Shown here one piece after another: positions 1-8,702 of a stretch of DNA of 64,000 nucleotides. How positions within the stretch are numbered: the first letter of the stretch is position 1; every line of letters begins with the position of its first letter. Position numbers and translations under genes: made by a program. Origin of the DNA: JANXVR01 sp034667405 (GTDB lineage Bacteria > Actinomycetota > UBA4738 > HRBIN12); NCBI GenBank assembly GCA_034667405.1, contig JAXDJX010000026.1, positions 62,001 to 126,000 of the forward strand, given 5' to 3'. The notes under the pieces are model-generated. The model was not told the DNA's origin and did not search any database. It worked only from the letters and a program-made list of their open reading frames with translations.

Positions 1-60
1 GCCCGGAGCGATGACTCGCTCCGCTTCCGCAGCAGTATCGCAGCAGCGTCAAGGCACTGG

Positions 61-1608
61 ATGCCCGGTGATAGGTTCGCCAGCGTGCGAAAGCTGCTGG
101 GTTCTCCGCCCGCCGCGGTGATCTTCCTGCTTACCAGCCTGCTGTTCGAAGGGGTGGTGGCCGCGACGCCCTCCGCGCCTCTTCAGCCGGTCCTCGCCTC
201 GGGTGCCGGCCCGTCGGGCTCGTTCGCATGGCTGGCGCGCGTGCTGGGGATCGCCAGTGTGCATGGCAACGCCTTGGTCGCGATGTCTGTTGCGGCGCTG
301 GTTCTTTCGGCGGCAACGTTCCTCTGGTTCCTGGCGGTGGCGTGGCGTGGGGGGATCTCGCTCCGCGCCGTGCTGGTCCTGGCCGTCCTGGCGAATCTCG
401 CCGTGTTGCTCCTGCCGCTCTTGGCCTCGCGCGATGTCTACTCCTATATCGGCTACGGCAACATCGTCAGCCTTCACCACGCGAACCCCTACGTGCAGAC
501 GCCCGCCGATTTCCCGCACGATGCCGTAGCCCAACTGGTGGGCCCGAAATGGTTCTCGACCCCGGCGGTGTATGGGCCTGCCTTCACCGCGCTCTCAGCC
601 GCGGTGACGCGGACGTTCGACGGTGTTGCCGGTCAGGTCGCCGCATTCCGGGTCTTGGCTATGGGAGCGTCTCTCGGCACGATCGCGCTCATCGCGTCGA
701 CCGCCCGCCGGGTGCGGCCCGAACTCGCGCCGTTCGCGGTGGCGGCGTTCGGCCTGAACCCGGTGGTCTTGTTCCAGTCCGCCGCCAGCGGCCACAACGA
801 TCTGCTGGTCGCGCTGGCCGTGGCTGCGGCTATCGCATCCGTGGTGCGGGGGAAGGAGCTCCCCGCCGTGGCGTTCCTCACGCTGGGTGCATTGGTGAAG
901 GCGACGGGAGGGATCCCGTTAGTGCTCCTGCTGGTGTGGTGCATCGCCCGGCGCCGGCCGGACCAACGGGTCCGGGCCGCGGCCGCGCGGATCGGGCTCG
1001 CCGCCGCCATGGCGGCCGCGTTCGCCGCCCCCTTCTTCCAGCTCCACGACCCCACGCTGGGGATAGCGGAACTCGCCGGTCACCAAGGCTGGCTGGCGCC
1101 CTCGCGCCTGGTCGTTCGCATCTTGGATGCCGCCGGCGGAGCCACCATGGCGGGAGCCGCACGTCTGGTGTTCGCAGCTGCGCTCGTGGTCGTCACGGTG
1201 ATGCTCGCTCGACATGTCGCACGGACGGCAGGCCGGCCCGACTCGATGACCGAACTCGGCGCAGCGTGGGGCTGGTCGCTGCTCTTCCTGATGTTGCTGG
1301 GGCCGGTGCTCCTGCCGTGGTACGTGACCTGGGGACTGCCGTTGGTATGGCTCCTGCCGCGCGTGCCCAGATGGGCGCTTCTGGGCACCTCGACGGCGTT
1401 GGCGGTCTCGCAGTTCACGGTGGAGCCGGACCGGTACCCCCATGCCTACAACGCGAACATCTTGATCGGCCACTACGTCATCGCGCCCGTTGTGGCGGGG
1501 GCGATGGTCTGGCTATCGGTGGATGGCGTCCGCCGCCTGCGAGCCGGAGCCGCGCTTCGCGCGGGCGACGGCAGCAAGGACGTACCCGCCCGCGCCGCTC
1601 AGGGCTGA
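61..1608 (+). CDS. Polytopic GT-C mannosyltransferase-like membrane protein
   Basis: A 515-residue protein with roughly a dozen hydrophobic segments. It has the short motifs of polyprenol-phosphate-dependent mannosyltransferases of the MptA/MptB type: 'SRDVYSY' near residue 122, 'HANPY' near 139 and 'PAVYGP' near 168. Such enzymes add mannose from a lipid carrier on the outer face of the membrane. The ATG at 61 fits, since a transmembrane segment follows within 20 residues. However, the frame stays open to the window edge without another usual start codon, so an upstream extension cannot be excluded. Its last 96 bases overlap the end of the convergent gene on the opposite strand. The family is reasonably sure; the acceptor is unknown. 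Confidence 0.72.
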   Translation: MPGDRFASVRKLLGSPPAAVIFLLTSLLFEGVVAATPSAPLQPVLASGAGPSGSFAWLARVLGIASVHGNALVAMSVAALVLSAATFLWFLAVAWRGGISLRAVLVLAVLANLAVLLLPLLASRDVYSYIGYGNIVSLHHANPYVQTPADFPHDAVAQLVGPKWFSTPAVYGPAFTALSAAVTRTFDGVAGQVAAFRVLAMGASLGTIALIASTARRVRPELAPFAVAAFGLNPVVLFQSAASGHNDLLVALAVAAAIASVVRGKELPAVAFLTLGALVKATGGIPLVLLLVWCIARRRPDQRVRAAAARIGLAAAMAAAFAAPFFQLHDPTLGIAELAGHQGWLAPSRLVVRILDAAGGATMAGAARLVFAAALVVVTVMLARHVARTAGRPDSMTELGAAWGWSLLFLMLLGPVLLPWYVTWGLPLVWLLPRVPRWALLGTSTALAVSQFTVEPDRYPHAYNANILIGHYVIAPVVAGAMVWLSVDGVRRLRAGAALRAGDGSKDVPARAAQG

Positions 1609-3318
1609 GACGACGGTAGGTCCCACCCACCCACTCAGCGGAAGGCCCAGCCGTTCGAGCACGACACCGGCCAGGACCATCACCGCGGTCCCGAAGGCCG
1701 GGGCAGACAGGCAGACGTCGAGGGGATCGCGCACCGCCCAGGAGGCCCACCCCGCGCCGGCGACAGCCAGGAGCGCGATCACCGCGAGTGTGGCGAAGAT
1801 GATCCCCGTCGGAGATGAGGGCACCAGCGGGTCCCTCATCTCCGGCGCAGCCTCGAGGTTCGCGGGGATGTGCAACTCCTCCGGCGCCGACGCGAATACG
1901 CTCGGCGCTCGGAGTTCGAACCCCGGCGGCACGCTCGTCGCGCCGGTGGCATCGAACGCCGTAAGGATGAATGACACCCGGTCTGACGTGCTGGGCATGT
2001 CGGAGAAGTAGAGGCGGGAGAGCGCGTCGTACTGGGGGTCGCCTCGCACCGTAGGTCTCCCGCCGGCGAGGTTCTGCGCGGTCCCGACGTAGATGTAGGC
2101 GTCGGCGACCCGCTGTGGTGGCAGGGCCGCCCGGATGACGTTCGCCGCCCGGGTGGCAAGGAATGCAGCACCGTCGGCGGCGTCCACGACGAAGACCAGC
2201 GTGGTTCCGGGAGGCGTGACAGCGGCGAGCCGCGCGGCGGACGTCACTTGCGCGACCTCATCCGTCGACAGGTACACGGGCTGGCGTCCGAAAGCCATCA
2301 ACGATCCGGAGGCCATGACGCCGACCGCCGCCGCGGCCGCCACCCACGCTAGCCATGTTGACCGGGACGACAGCCATCGCCCAACGACGACGACACCGAC
2401 GCCGGCAAGCGCCGGGATCGCGAAGCCGAAGGTCACCATCCGGTCGGGGGGAAAGAGTCCCGTGATGAACCCGACCGCCATGCCGACGAGCGTGACGGCG
2501 ATCCACGAAATCAGGAACCGGCGACGGAAACCGCCGAGCGGACGGATCCCCGGCACCGCGAGTGGGATGGCAAGCCACTGGACGTAGCGGGTCCATCGGT
2601 CGATGAATCGGCTCCGGTAGTCGCTCACGAGCGTCGAGTCGAGGCCCGCCCGCCGCAGGAAACCGTCCTTGGAGGTATCGACGATCAACCGCGCCGGCCC
2701 CAGGTACATCGAGGCCATGCCCGCAAGCGTGACGGCCGCGGCGCCACCGGTCGCCAGTGCGATCCGTCGGGACTCCGCCTGCTCGCCGTCGCGCCACGCC
2801 CACGCCGCGGCGCCCGCCAGGATCACGGCCCCCGTCGCGCCGAAGAGGGGATGGGCGAGCCCGGAGCCCGCCAAGAGGATCGCTGCGCCGATGGTGTGCC
2901 GACGTTCGGAGTGGGCCAGGAGCAGCGCGGCACCGAGGAACGGGACCACCATCTCCAGGTTCGAGATGTAGCCCCCAGCCAGATGAACCGCGAACAAGCC
3001 CGACAGGAGTCCGGCGAGCAGCGCGGCGCCCCGACCCACGCCGGGCTTGTTCACCGCCGCGTTCCCGCGAAGGAGTGCGGCCATCCCCAGCCCCACGCTC
3101 GCGGCAAGGGCGCATTCGAGGGCTGCGACCACCGCAGCGACCGAGAGATGGAGCGTGCCGGCCAGGACGTCGATCAGTGCCACCGCACCCGGACGCTCTG
3201 CCACCACGGACAGCCCGTTCGCGGCCCCGACCCGTGCCCACCAGAGGTAGACGGGCACGTCCGGGCCCACCCCGAATCGGTATCCGTGCGCCACGAACGG
3301 CCACCAGAGCACGGCCAA
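1513..3318 (-). CDS. Large polytopic membrane protein of unknown function
   Basis: A protein of about 601 residues with many hydrophobic helices in the first two thirds, a soluble extracytoplasmic-looking stretch (about residues 365-500) and two further helices near the C-terminus. The architecture resembles GT-C glycosyltransferases, but I see no diagnostic motif. The start is a problem. The first helix appears to begin about 12 residues upstream of the TTG at 3318, and that stretch has no ATG or GTG before an in-frame stop near 3417. Either TTG is used or the N-terminus is disturbed. It lies 61 bases downstream of the lipoprotein gene on the same strand and overlaps the convergent mannosyltransferase gene by 96 bases. 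Confidence 0.6.
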   Translation of the reverse strand: MAVLWWPFVAHGYRFGVGPDVPVYLWWARVGAANGLSVVAERPGAVALIDVLAGTLHLSVAAVVAALECALAASVGLGMAALLRGNAAVNKPGVGRGAALLAGLLSGLFAVHLAGGYISNLEMVVPFLGAALLLAHSERRHTIGAAILLAGSGLAHPLFGATGAVILAGAAAWAWRDGEQAESRRIALATGGAAAVTLAGMASMYLGPARLIVDTSKDGFLRRAGLDSTLVSDYRSRFIDRWTRYVQWLAIPLAVPGIRPLGGFRRRFLISWIAVTLVGMAVGFITGLFPPDRMVTFGFAIPALAGVGVVVVGRWLSSRSTWLAWVAAAAAVGVMASGSLMAFGRQPVYLSTDEVAQVTSAARLAAVTPPGTTLVFVVDAADGAAFLATRAANVIRAALPPQRVADAYIYVGTAQNLAGGRPTVRGDPQYDALSRLYFSDMPSTSDRVSFILTAFDATGATSVPPGFELRAPSVFASAPEELHIPANLEAAPEMRDPLVPSSPTGIIFATLAVIALLAVAGAGWASWAVRDPLDVCLSAPAFGTAVMVLAGVVLERLGLPLSGWVGPTVVSALSGAGGYVLAAVARAKRGSGSQAADAIHR

Positions 3319-3379
3319 GAGGACCGCGGTGAGTCCCAGGAGCCAGGCGGCGTCGGTGCGCCGTTCCGAGGCCGTCGTC

Positions 3380-3970
3380 CTACCCCGCGGCGGAGAACGA
3401 ACCTTGAGCGTTCACGGTGACGGTGGCATCGACGCTCTTGAGGTTCGTGCAGAAGAGGATCCCACCCACCTGCGTGGCGGTGGCGGGGTTCAGCGTGATG
3501 GTGCATTCGCCGGCCTGCGAGCGGAACGCCTTCGTCCCCTTGGTCGTCTTGAGGGAGAACGCCAGCGTGAGTGTTGTGGAGGTCGATTGCTGACCGGAGA
3601 ACGATGGGCCGCCCACACTCATCGACTCCGTGGGATCGGCGCCTGTCCAGCTGAGCGTCATCGTTCCCGGCGTCGGTGACCAGATGGCCGGCGTCCCGAG
3701 CGTCGGGAAGGTCGTGGTCTGCGTGAGGCCACCACTCAGCGTGATGGTCGCCTGACCGTGGGTGACCGCGCCGGTGACGCCCGGAGGGCCGGTAGGTGGA
3801 ACGCTCCCACTCGCGCTGATGATGGTGCCGCTGTTGTCGGAGGGAGGGGGCGTGCCGAACGGGGTCGCGTCGGGCGTGGGACTGACGAGCACGGTACCTC
3901 CGCCGGTTGAGCACCCCGCGGCGGCCAGGACCAACGTCGATACCGCGATCGCGATGAGGTTTCTGCGCAT
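3380..3970 (-). CDS. Small secreted lipoprotein, unknown function
   Basis: A 196-residue protein beginning with a lipoprotein signal peptide: 'MRRN', a hydrophobic core, then lipobox 'LAAAGC', so it should be lipid-anchored outside the membrane. The mature part has a Gly/Thr/Pro-rich linker followed by a beta-rich domain of about 130 residues with two cysteines (in 'GECTI' and 'LFCTN') that may form a disulfide. The start at 3970 is preceded by a good Shine-Dalgarno sequence (GGAGGGA, 5 nt spacing). A longer open frame upstream is rejected because it would bury the signal peptide. No family recognised. The gene precedes the 601-residue membrane protein on the same strand. Confidence 0.7.
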   Translation of the reverse strand: MRRNLIAIAVSTLVLAAAGCSTGGGTVLVSPTPDATPFGTPPPSDNSGTIISASGSVPPTGPPGVTGAVTHGQATITLSGGLTQTTTFPTLGTPAIWSPTPGTMTLSWTGADPTESMSVGGPSFSGQQSTSTTLTLAFSLKTTKGTKAFRSQAGECTITLNPATATQVGGILFCTNLKSVDATVTVNAQGSFSAAG

Positions 3971-4067
3971 GTCGTCCCTCCGATGGTCGGCTGACTGTAC
4001 CCCACGGATACGGCGGTCGAGGTCAGCGGGCACGCGCCTCCGGGCGTTCGTTCGCAGGGGTGTCGGG

Positions 4068-4073
4068 TAGCAT
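4068..4073 (+). promoter_or_regulatory. -10 hexamer TAGCAT of a leaderless tldD promoter
   Basis: TAGCAT ends 7 nt before the ATG at 4081. There is no Shine-Dalgarno sequence, so transcription probably starts at or next to the start codon. Confidence 0.5.
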
Positions 4074-4080
4074 CGCCGGG

Positions 4081-5466
4081 ATGCTCGACCGAGATCTCGT
4101 CGAAGACGTGCTGCGGACCGCCCGGACCCGGGGAGGTTCGTTCGCGGAGCTGTTCGTCGAGGAGAAGTCGAGTACATCGATCCGGCTGGACGACGGCAAG
4201 GTCGAGGAGCTTTCCACAGGACTGAGCCGGGGGGCGGGGGTCCGCGTGACGCGCGGGACCTCCTACGGCTACGCGTACTCGAACCGGCTGGACCGCGAGT
4301 CGCTGCTGGAGGTCGCCGAGGCTGCGAGCGTCGCGCTCCGCGAAGGCGAACCCGGATCGCTGACGGACCTTCGGGCGCTCGAGGCCCCGGAGGTCAATCC
4401 CGTGGTGCGAGAGGCCGCAGACCTGCCCGCTGCCGAGAAAGTGGCGTGGCTCCGCGAGGTGGATGACGCGGCTCGTTCGTTCAGCTCTGAAGTGGTCCAG
4501 GTGGTCGGGATGTACGCGGACTCGTCCCAGCGGGTTCTCATCGCCACCTCGGACGGACGGTGGGTGGAAGAGACGCGGCCACGAATCCGCCTAGTGGCAC
4601 AGGTCGTCGCTGCGCGCGAGGGGAACATCCAGACCGGATTCTACGGACCCGCGGCGTGCAGAGGGGTCGAGTTCGTCGGGGACCATCCGCCGCGCGCGAC
4701 CGCCGAGGTCGCGGCGCGCCGCGCCGTCACCATGCTGGATTCGCTCCCGGCGCCGGCGGGCGAGATGACGGTGGTGCTCGCGCCGGGCATGGGCGGGGTG
4801 TTGTTCCACGAAGCCGTCGGGCACCCGTTGGAGGCCGACGCCGTGGACAAAGAAGCGAGCGTCTACCGCGGTCGCATCGGCGACCTCTGTTCGTCGCCGT
4901 TGGTCAACGGGGTCGACGATGCGTCGATCCCGAATGGGTGGGGGTCGTTCACGTTTGATGACGAGGGGACGCGCTCGGGGCGCACATCGTTGTTCGTCGA
5001 CGGGGTGCTCCAAGGACTGTTGTACGACCGGATGCGCGCAGAGAAGGATGGTGCTGCCGCGACCGGTAACGGGCGGCGGATGTCCTACGCGCATCCGCCC
5101 GTGCCCCGGATGACGAACACCTACATCTTGAACGGCGCCTCCTCGCCCCAGGACGTCCTCAGCTCGACCGACAACGGCGTCTACGTCACCTCCCTCGGTG
5201 GGGGACAGGTGAACCCGGCGACGGGGGACTTCGTGTTCGGATGTTCCGAGGCGTTCCTGATCGAGAAGGGCGATGTGAAGAACCCCGTGCGCGGCGCGAA
5301 CCTCATCGGTCGCGCCATCGAGACGATGACTGCCATCGACGCGGTCGCCGATGACTTCGACACGTGGGAAGGGGTCTGCGGGAAAGACGGTCAGATGGCC
5401 CCGGTCGGAAGCGGATCCCCCACCCTTCGCATCGCCTCGATCACGGTAGGAGGAACCGGTGCCTGA
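4081..5466 (+). CDS. tldD: TldD metalloprotease
   Basis: A 461-residue TldD-family zinc protease subunit. The metal-binding motif HEAVGH is at residues 243-248. The C-terminal beta-rich TldD fold is evident, including 'GYAYSN' early and 'YVTSLGGGQVNPATG' late. TldD pairs with TldE to form a narrow-chamber peptidase that trims unfolded peptides; in other bacteria it matures peptide natural products and antitoxins. The ATG at 4081 is preferred over an in-frame GTG at 4060 because a TAGCAT -10 hexamer lies between them. The stop overlaps the tldE start by 8 bases, so the two are translationally coupled. Confidence 0.93.
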   Translation: MLDRDLVEDVLRTARTRGGSFAELFVEEKSSTSIRLDDGKVEELSTGLSRGAGVRVTRGTSYGYAYSNRLDRESLLEVAEAASVALREGEPGSLTDLRALEAPEVNPVVREAADLPAAEKVAWLREVDDAARSFSSEVVQVVGMYADSSQRVLIATSDGRWVEETRPRIRLVAQVVAAREGNIQTGFYGPAACRGVEFVGDHPPRATAEVAARRAVTMLDSLPAPAGEMTVVLAPGMGGVLFHEAVGHPLEADAVDKEASVYRGRIGDLCSSPLVNGVDDASIPNGWGSFTFDDEGTRSGRTSLFVDGVLQGLLYDRMRAEKDGAAATGNGRRMSYAHPPVPRMTNTYILNGASSPQDVLSSTDNGVYVTSLGGGQVNPATGDFVFGCSEAFLIEKGDVKNPVRGANLIGRAIETMTAIDAVADDFDTWEGVCGKDGQMAPVGSGSPTLRIASITVGGTGA

Positions 5467-6799
5467 CCTGCGCGAGTTGTGCGACGCTGCCGTCGCCGCG
5501 GCGACGGGGGACGAGCACGTCGAAGCCTATGCGTCGGAGTCGCGGGAGACCCAGGCCAGCGCCCTCCGGGGCGAGGTGGAGGGACTCTCGTTCAGCCAGA
5601 CCCGTGGGCTGGGGGTTCGATTGATCAGCGAAGGACGGCTCGGGTACGCGTGGGCCTCCGATCCCTCCGTGGACGAGGTCAGGGCCGCGGTCGCCCAGGC
5701 CCGAGAGAACGCGGCGTTGGCCGAACCTGACGAACACAACGTCCTGCCCGCCCCCGCCGAGTGGACGTCGATGCCCTCCCTCTTCCGAGGAGCCAGCGCG
5801 AATGTGTCGGCTGAAGACAAGGTGAAGATGGCGCTTGACCTCGAGGCACGTGCGGTCGGCACCGACCCGCGCGTGACGAAGATCGACATGGCGCAGGTCG
5901 GCGACGCGGTCTCCACTGCGGTCATCTCCTCGACCGCCGGCGTGTCCGCCTCGTACGAACGGACCGACGCCTGGTGCGTGGTGGTGACCCTCGCAACGGA
6001 GGGCGATGAAACGCAGACGGGCTTCTCGTTCGCGATCGCGCGCGGGCTCGATGAATTGGATGCCGAGGGCATCGCCGATGAGGCCGTGAAACGCGGGGTG
6101 CAGCTCCTGGGTGCGGTCAAGCCGGAGAGCGCCAAGGTCTCGGTGATCATGGATCAGTTCGCGGCCAAGGACTTCCTGGGTGTGCTCGCCGGACCGCTGT
6201 CGGCAGAGGCCGCACAGAAGGGCCGGTCGCTCTTCGCCGGACGCGAGGGCGAGCGGATCGGATCCTCACTGTTCACACTGGTTGACGACGGAACCATCCT
6301 GGATGGTCCGGGCGCCTGCCCATTCGACGATGAAGGCGTCCCCAGCGGACGAACGGAACTCTTCACCGCCGGTGTGCTGAATGGGTTCCTCCACAACGCG
6401 TATACGGCCTCCCGTGCCGGCGGAGGCCAGCGGTCGACGGGCAACGGCAAGCGCGGCTACGCGAGCCCTCCGTCGGTCGCCCCGTCGAACTTCTACGTCG
6501 ACCGCGGCGAGACATCGTTCGCGGAACTCCTTCAGCGTGCCGACGGAGGGGTTCTCATCATGGATGTGAGCGGCGTGCACTCGGGCGCCAACCCCATCAG
6601 CGGTGAGTTCAGCGTCGGTGCCACGGGTGTCCGTATCCGCGGCGGCGAACTGGCCGAACCGCTCCGCGAGATGACCATCGCGTCGACCCTGCCCGAGATG
6701 CTGGCGGGTGTGAGCGGCGTCGGTGACGACCTCCGATTCTTCTCCAGCGTAGGGACGCCATCGCTGCTGTTCGGCGAGATGTCGTTAGCCGGCGTCTGA
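5459..6799 (+). CDS. tldE: TldE/PmbA protease partner subunit
   Basis: A 446-residue TldE (PmbA) homologue. It shares the TldD fold ('FSQTRGLGVRLI' near the N-terminus, 'GYASPPSVAPSNFYV' and 'FSVGATGVRI' toward the C-terminus) but lacks HExxxH, as expected for the non-zinc partner that completes the active site of the TldD/TldE heterodimer. The GTG start at 5459 is well supported by AGGAGG 6-8 nt upstream, within the end of tldD. No peptide-toxin or peptide-antibiotic precursor gene is visible next to the pair, so its substrate here is unknown. The stop codon lies inside a short palindrome shared with the convergent uppP stop. Confidence 0.92.
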   Translation: MPDLRELCDAAVAAATGDEHVEAYASESRETQASALRGEVEGLSFSQTRGLGVRLISEGRLGYAWASDPSVDEVRAAVAQARENAALAEPDEHNVLPAPAEWTSMPSLFRGASANVSAEDKVKMALDLEARAVGTDPRVTKIDMAQVGDAVSTAVISSTAGVSASYERTDAWCVVVTLATEGDETQTGFSFAIARGLDELDAEGIADEAVKRGVQLLGAVKPESAKVSVIMDQFAAKDFLGVLAGPLSAEAAQKGRSLFAGREGERIGSSLFTLVDDGTILDGPGACPFDDEGVPSGRTELFTAGVLNGFLHNAYTASRAGGGQRSTGNGKRGYASPPSVAPSNFYVDRGETSFAELLQRADGGVLIMDVSGVHSGANPISGEFSVGATGVRIRGGELAEPLREMTIASTLPEMLAGVSGVGDDLRFFSSVGTPSLLFGEMSLAGV

Positions 6800-6811
6800 G
6801 CCGCCGGCTCA
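6797..6811. terminator. Palindromic hairpin holding both convergent stop codons
   Basis: A 6-bp perfect stem with a 3-nt loop (TGAGCC GCC GGCTCA). The left arm begins with the tldE stop codon and the right arm contains the uppP stop on the other strand. No T-run follows, so termination activity is uncertain. Confidence 0.35.
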
Positions 6812-7699
6812 GCGCGCGGACGCGGCGGTCTGCGGGACCGGAGCCGTCTTGGCTTCCGGCACGGTCGCCGGCCGGACCCCGGAGACGATGAGTCCCAGGA
6901 CGATCGCGGCGATGATGAGCCGGTAGATCATGAACGCCTTGAAGGTGTGCTTGCGGAGATAGCCGAGCAGCCCCCAGATGACGATGAAGCCACTGAGCGC
7001 CGACGAAGCGAAGCCCCATGCGAACGCCGCCCCGTTCCCACCGAATCCCGTCTGCGCCAGGTCGAACGCCTTCAACGCCCCCGCTCCCGCGATGATGGGA
7101 AGCGCAAGCAAGAAGGAGAATCGCGCGGCCGATTCCCGATCGATGCCCAGCATCCGGGCGCCCGTCATGGTGATCCCCGACCGCGATACGCCGGGCTGGA
7201 GGGCGATCGCTTGGGCCAGTCCCAGGAAGAGGCCGTCCTTCGGTCCGATGTCGTCGATCCCGCGGTCGCTCTTCATCTTCAGATCGACCAGGTAGAGCAC
7301 CACGCCGAACACCGCCAGCATGACGGCGATGAGCCAGGGCTCGCCCAGGTTCTTCTCGATCACGCTTTCGAACAGCGCACCGAACATCGCCCCCGGGATG
7401 GTTCCGATCACCAGCGCCCACGCGAGGCGCTCGTCGGGTGAGCCGATCCGGCGGTGGGCGACCGAGCGCCCGAACGCCGCCGCGTACTTCACGACATCGC
7501 GACGAAAGTAGATGAGCGCTCCCAGAAGTGTCCCCATGTGAAGGGCAACGTCGAACGTCTTGTTGAGCTCGGGGTGCGTGAGCAGTTCGTTCCATTGGAA
7601 TAGCCAGGGGACGAGGATGAGGTGCCCCGAACTTGATACCGGCGCGAACTCGGTCACCCCTTGGACGATGCCAAGGATGATCGCGTGCAGGATGCTCAC
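6809..7699 (-). CDS. uppP: Undecaprenyl-diphosphate phosphatase
   Basis: A 296-residue integral membrane enzyme (UppP/BacA) that dephosphorylates undecaprenyl diphosphate to recycle the lipid carrier for peptidoglycan and other wall polymers. Family signatures are present: 'QGVTEFAPVSSSGHL' at residues 13-27 and 'QPGVSRSG' near 167-174, the conserved Glu, Ser, His and Arg of the active site, with about eight hydrophobic helices. The start is GTG at 7699 with the Shine-Dalgarno-like AAAGGAC upstream. The C-terminal 20 residues are a low-complexity Ala/Pro tail. It is the last gene of a minus-strand run that also holds the SAF-domain gene 36 bases upstream. Confidence 0.95.
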   Translation of the reverse strand: MSILHAIILGIVQGVTEFAPVSSSGHLILVPWLFQWNELLTHPELNKTFDVALHMGTLLGALIYFRRDVVKYAAAFGRSVAHRRIGSPDERLAWALVIGTIPGAMFGALFESVIEKNLGEPWLIAVMLAVFGVVLYLVDLKMKSDRGIDDIGPKDGLFLGLAQAIALQPGVSRSGITMTGARMLGIDRESAARFSFLLALPIIAGAGALKAFDLAQTGFGGNGAAFAWGFASSALSGFIVIWGLLGYLRKHTFKAFMIYRLIIAAIVLGLIVSGVRPATVPEAKTAPVPQTAASAR

Positions 7700-7734
7700 T
7701 GACAGAAGTCCTTTCGGCGGGAAGCCCGGCGATA

Positions 7735-8457
7735 CTAGCCGCCGGCCGGAGAAGGCGAAAGGCTCGTTTCTGGCGTTCCCGTGACATCGGGGGGGTTCAC
7801 CGCGATGGAGACGTGTCCGAACGCCGTGGCGTAGGCGAGCGAAGAGGCCGTCGACGCGTCGACCAGCAGTACCAACTGCGGTCCCATCGGTGCGCCGATC
7901 TCCGTGGAGCCCGATGATGCGGGCGCCTCGACGGAGAGGACCTCCGTTCCGGTGGCCGTGGTTTCCGTGTGCGCGTGGGCGCCGCCGAAGGTCGTGTAGA
8001 CGTCGACGGTGTCCCCTGCATGCACGGCGCCCTCAGGCAGACTGGACGGCACGACCACGGCGAGCAGCCCGGGAGGGACGAGCGCGGCAAGGGGCCCGGC
8101 CCCCTCCGCCGCGAGACGGGCGTCGGTGAGGACGTCGCCGGTCCCGATCCCCGCGAGCAGCACCCGGCCGGTTCCTTCTGCGGTCGCGGTGAGCGCACCG
8201 GCCGGCACGACACCGCTCGGGAGCGGCCGGAGGGCAAGGTCGGCGTCGGCGATCACGGATCCGCGCGCGAGCTCACGGACGGCTACCACGACGCTGGTGG
8301 GCGGGCCAAGGTCGGGCCGCAGCCGTTCGATCTGCGATCGATACCCGGACATGAGCGCAAGCGCGCCGACACCCAGTGCGAGCGAAAGTCCGAAGAAGAT
8401 CCGCGCCGACATCGGCCATTTCCGCCGGAGGGCATCCAGCACGTTCGACAGGTCCAT
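7735..8457 (-). CDS. SAF-domain membrane protein, CpaB/RcpC-like
   Basis: A 240-residue protein. A short cytoplasmic N-terminus and one transmembrane helix (about residues 20-38) are followed by a SAF domain ('VVVAVRELARGSVIADADLALRPLP') and a C-terminal RcpC/CpaB-like beta domain. Such proteins stabilise the Flp/Tad pilus secretin in diderms. In actinobacteria a SAF-domain gene of this kind recurs beside fmdB without a pilus cluster, so a general envelope role is also possible. No Tad secretion genes are visible here. It appears to have its own promoter (TAGCGT 6 nt before the ATG) and a CRP-like palindrome just upstream of it. Confidence 0.75.
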   Translation of the reverse strand: MDLSNVLDALRRKWPMSARIFFGLSLALGVGALALMSGYRSQIERLRPDLGPPTSVVVAVRELARGSVIADADLALRPLPSGVVPAGALTATAEGTGRVLLAGIGTGDVLTDARLAAEGAGPLAALVPPGLLAVVVPSSLPEGAVHAGDTVDVYTTFGGAHAHTETTATGTEVLSVEAPASSGSTEIGAPMGPQLVLLVDASTASSLAYATAFGHVSIAVNPPDVTGTPETSLSPSPAGG

Positions 8458-8463
8458 GCGACG

Positions 8464-8469
8464 ACGCTA
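8464..8469 (-). promoter_or_regulatory. -10 hexamer TAGCGT, leaderless SAF-gene promoter
   Basis: On the minus strand TAGCGT ends 6 nt before the ATG at 8457. No Shine-Dalgarno sequence is present. Confidence 0.45.
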
Positions 8470-8490
8470 GCGAGGCTGAGGCGACCCTTC

Positions 8491-8506
8491 AGTGACGCGC
8501 GTCACA
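8491..8506. promoter_or_regulatory. CRP/GlxR-like palindromic operator
   Basis: A perfect 14-bp palindrome (GTGA, CGCGCG, TCAC) within AGTGA-N6-TCACA. This matches 9 of the 10 conserved bases of the CRP-family consensus TGTGA-N6-TCACA, the form bound by actinobacterial GlxR/CRP. It lies in the 56-base gap between the 62-residue gene and the SAF gene, centred about 30 bp upstream of the SAF -10 hexamer, near where a -35 element would sit. Binding there would block or tune that promoter. No regulator gene of this family is in the window. Confidence 0.45.
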
Positions 8507-8513
8507 TGGAGAC

Positions 8514-8702
8514 TCAGTCGACCGAACGAAGGCCCTTCGGCTTCTCACCAAGCGGAACCGTCCGGACGCGGAAGTCCTCGAGCGTCTCGCGGCCGACGAT
8601 ATTCACGACCGACTCCCGGATGCGGTCCGCGATCGCGCCGGGATCCTCTTCGGTGCGGAACCCGAGTTCGATCCGGATGAGCTGTTCGTTCGGGCCGGCC
8701 AT
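8514..8702 (-). CDS. Small conserved-looking protein downstream of mtnP
   Basis: A 62-residue soluble protein with no recognised family. The ATG at 8702 overlaps the mtnP stop by one base (TGATG), so translation is coupled to mtnP. It is acidic to neutral, with predicted mixed alpha/beta character ('LIRIELGFRTEEDPGAI', then 'VVNIVGRETLEDFRVRTVPL') and no cysteines or membrane segment. Its place in the fmdB-mtnP run is the main reason to believe it. A longer frame upstream is rejected because it would overlap mtnP. Confidence 0.6.
   Translation of the reverse strand: MAGPNEQLIRIELGFRTEEDPGAIADRIRESVVNIVGRETLEDFRVRTVPLGEKPKGLRSVD

Noticed and set aside
4081..6799. TldD/TldE as part of a peptide natural-product cluster, with the CPBP protease at 55458
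   Set aside because: No precursor peptide, cyclase or dedicated exporter is near either; they lie about 50 kb apart.
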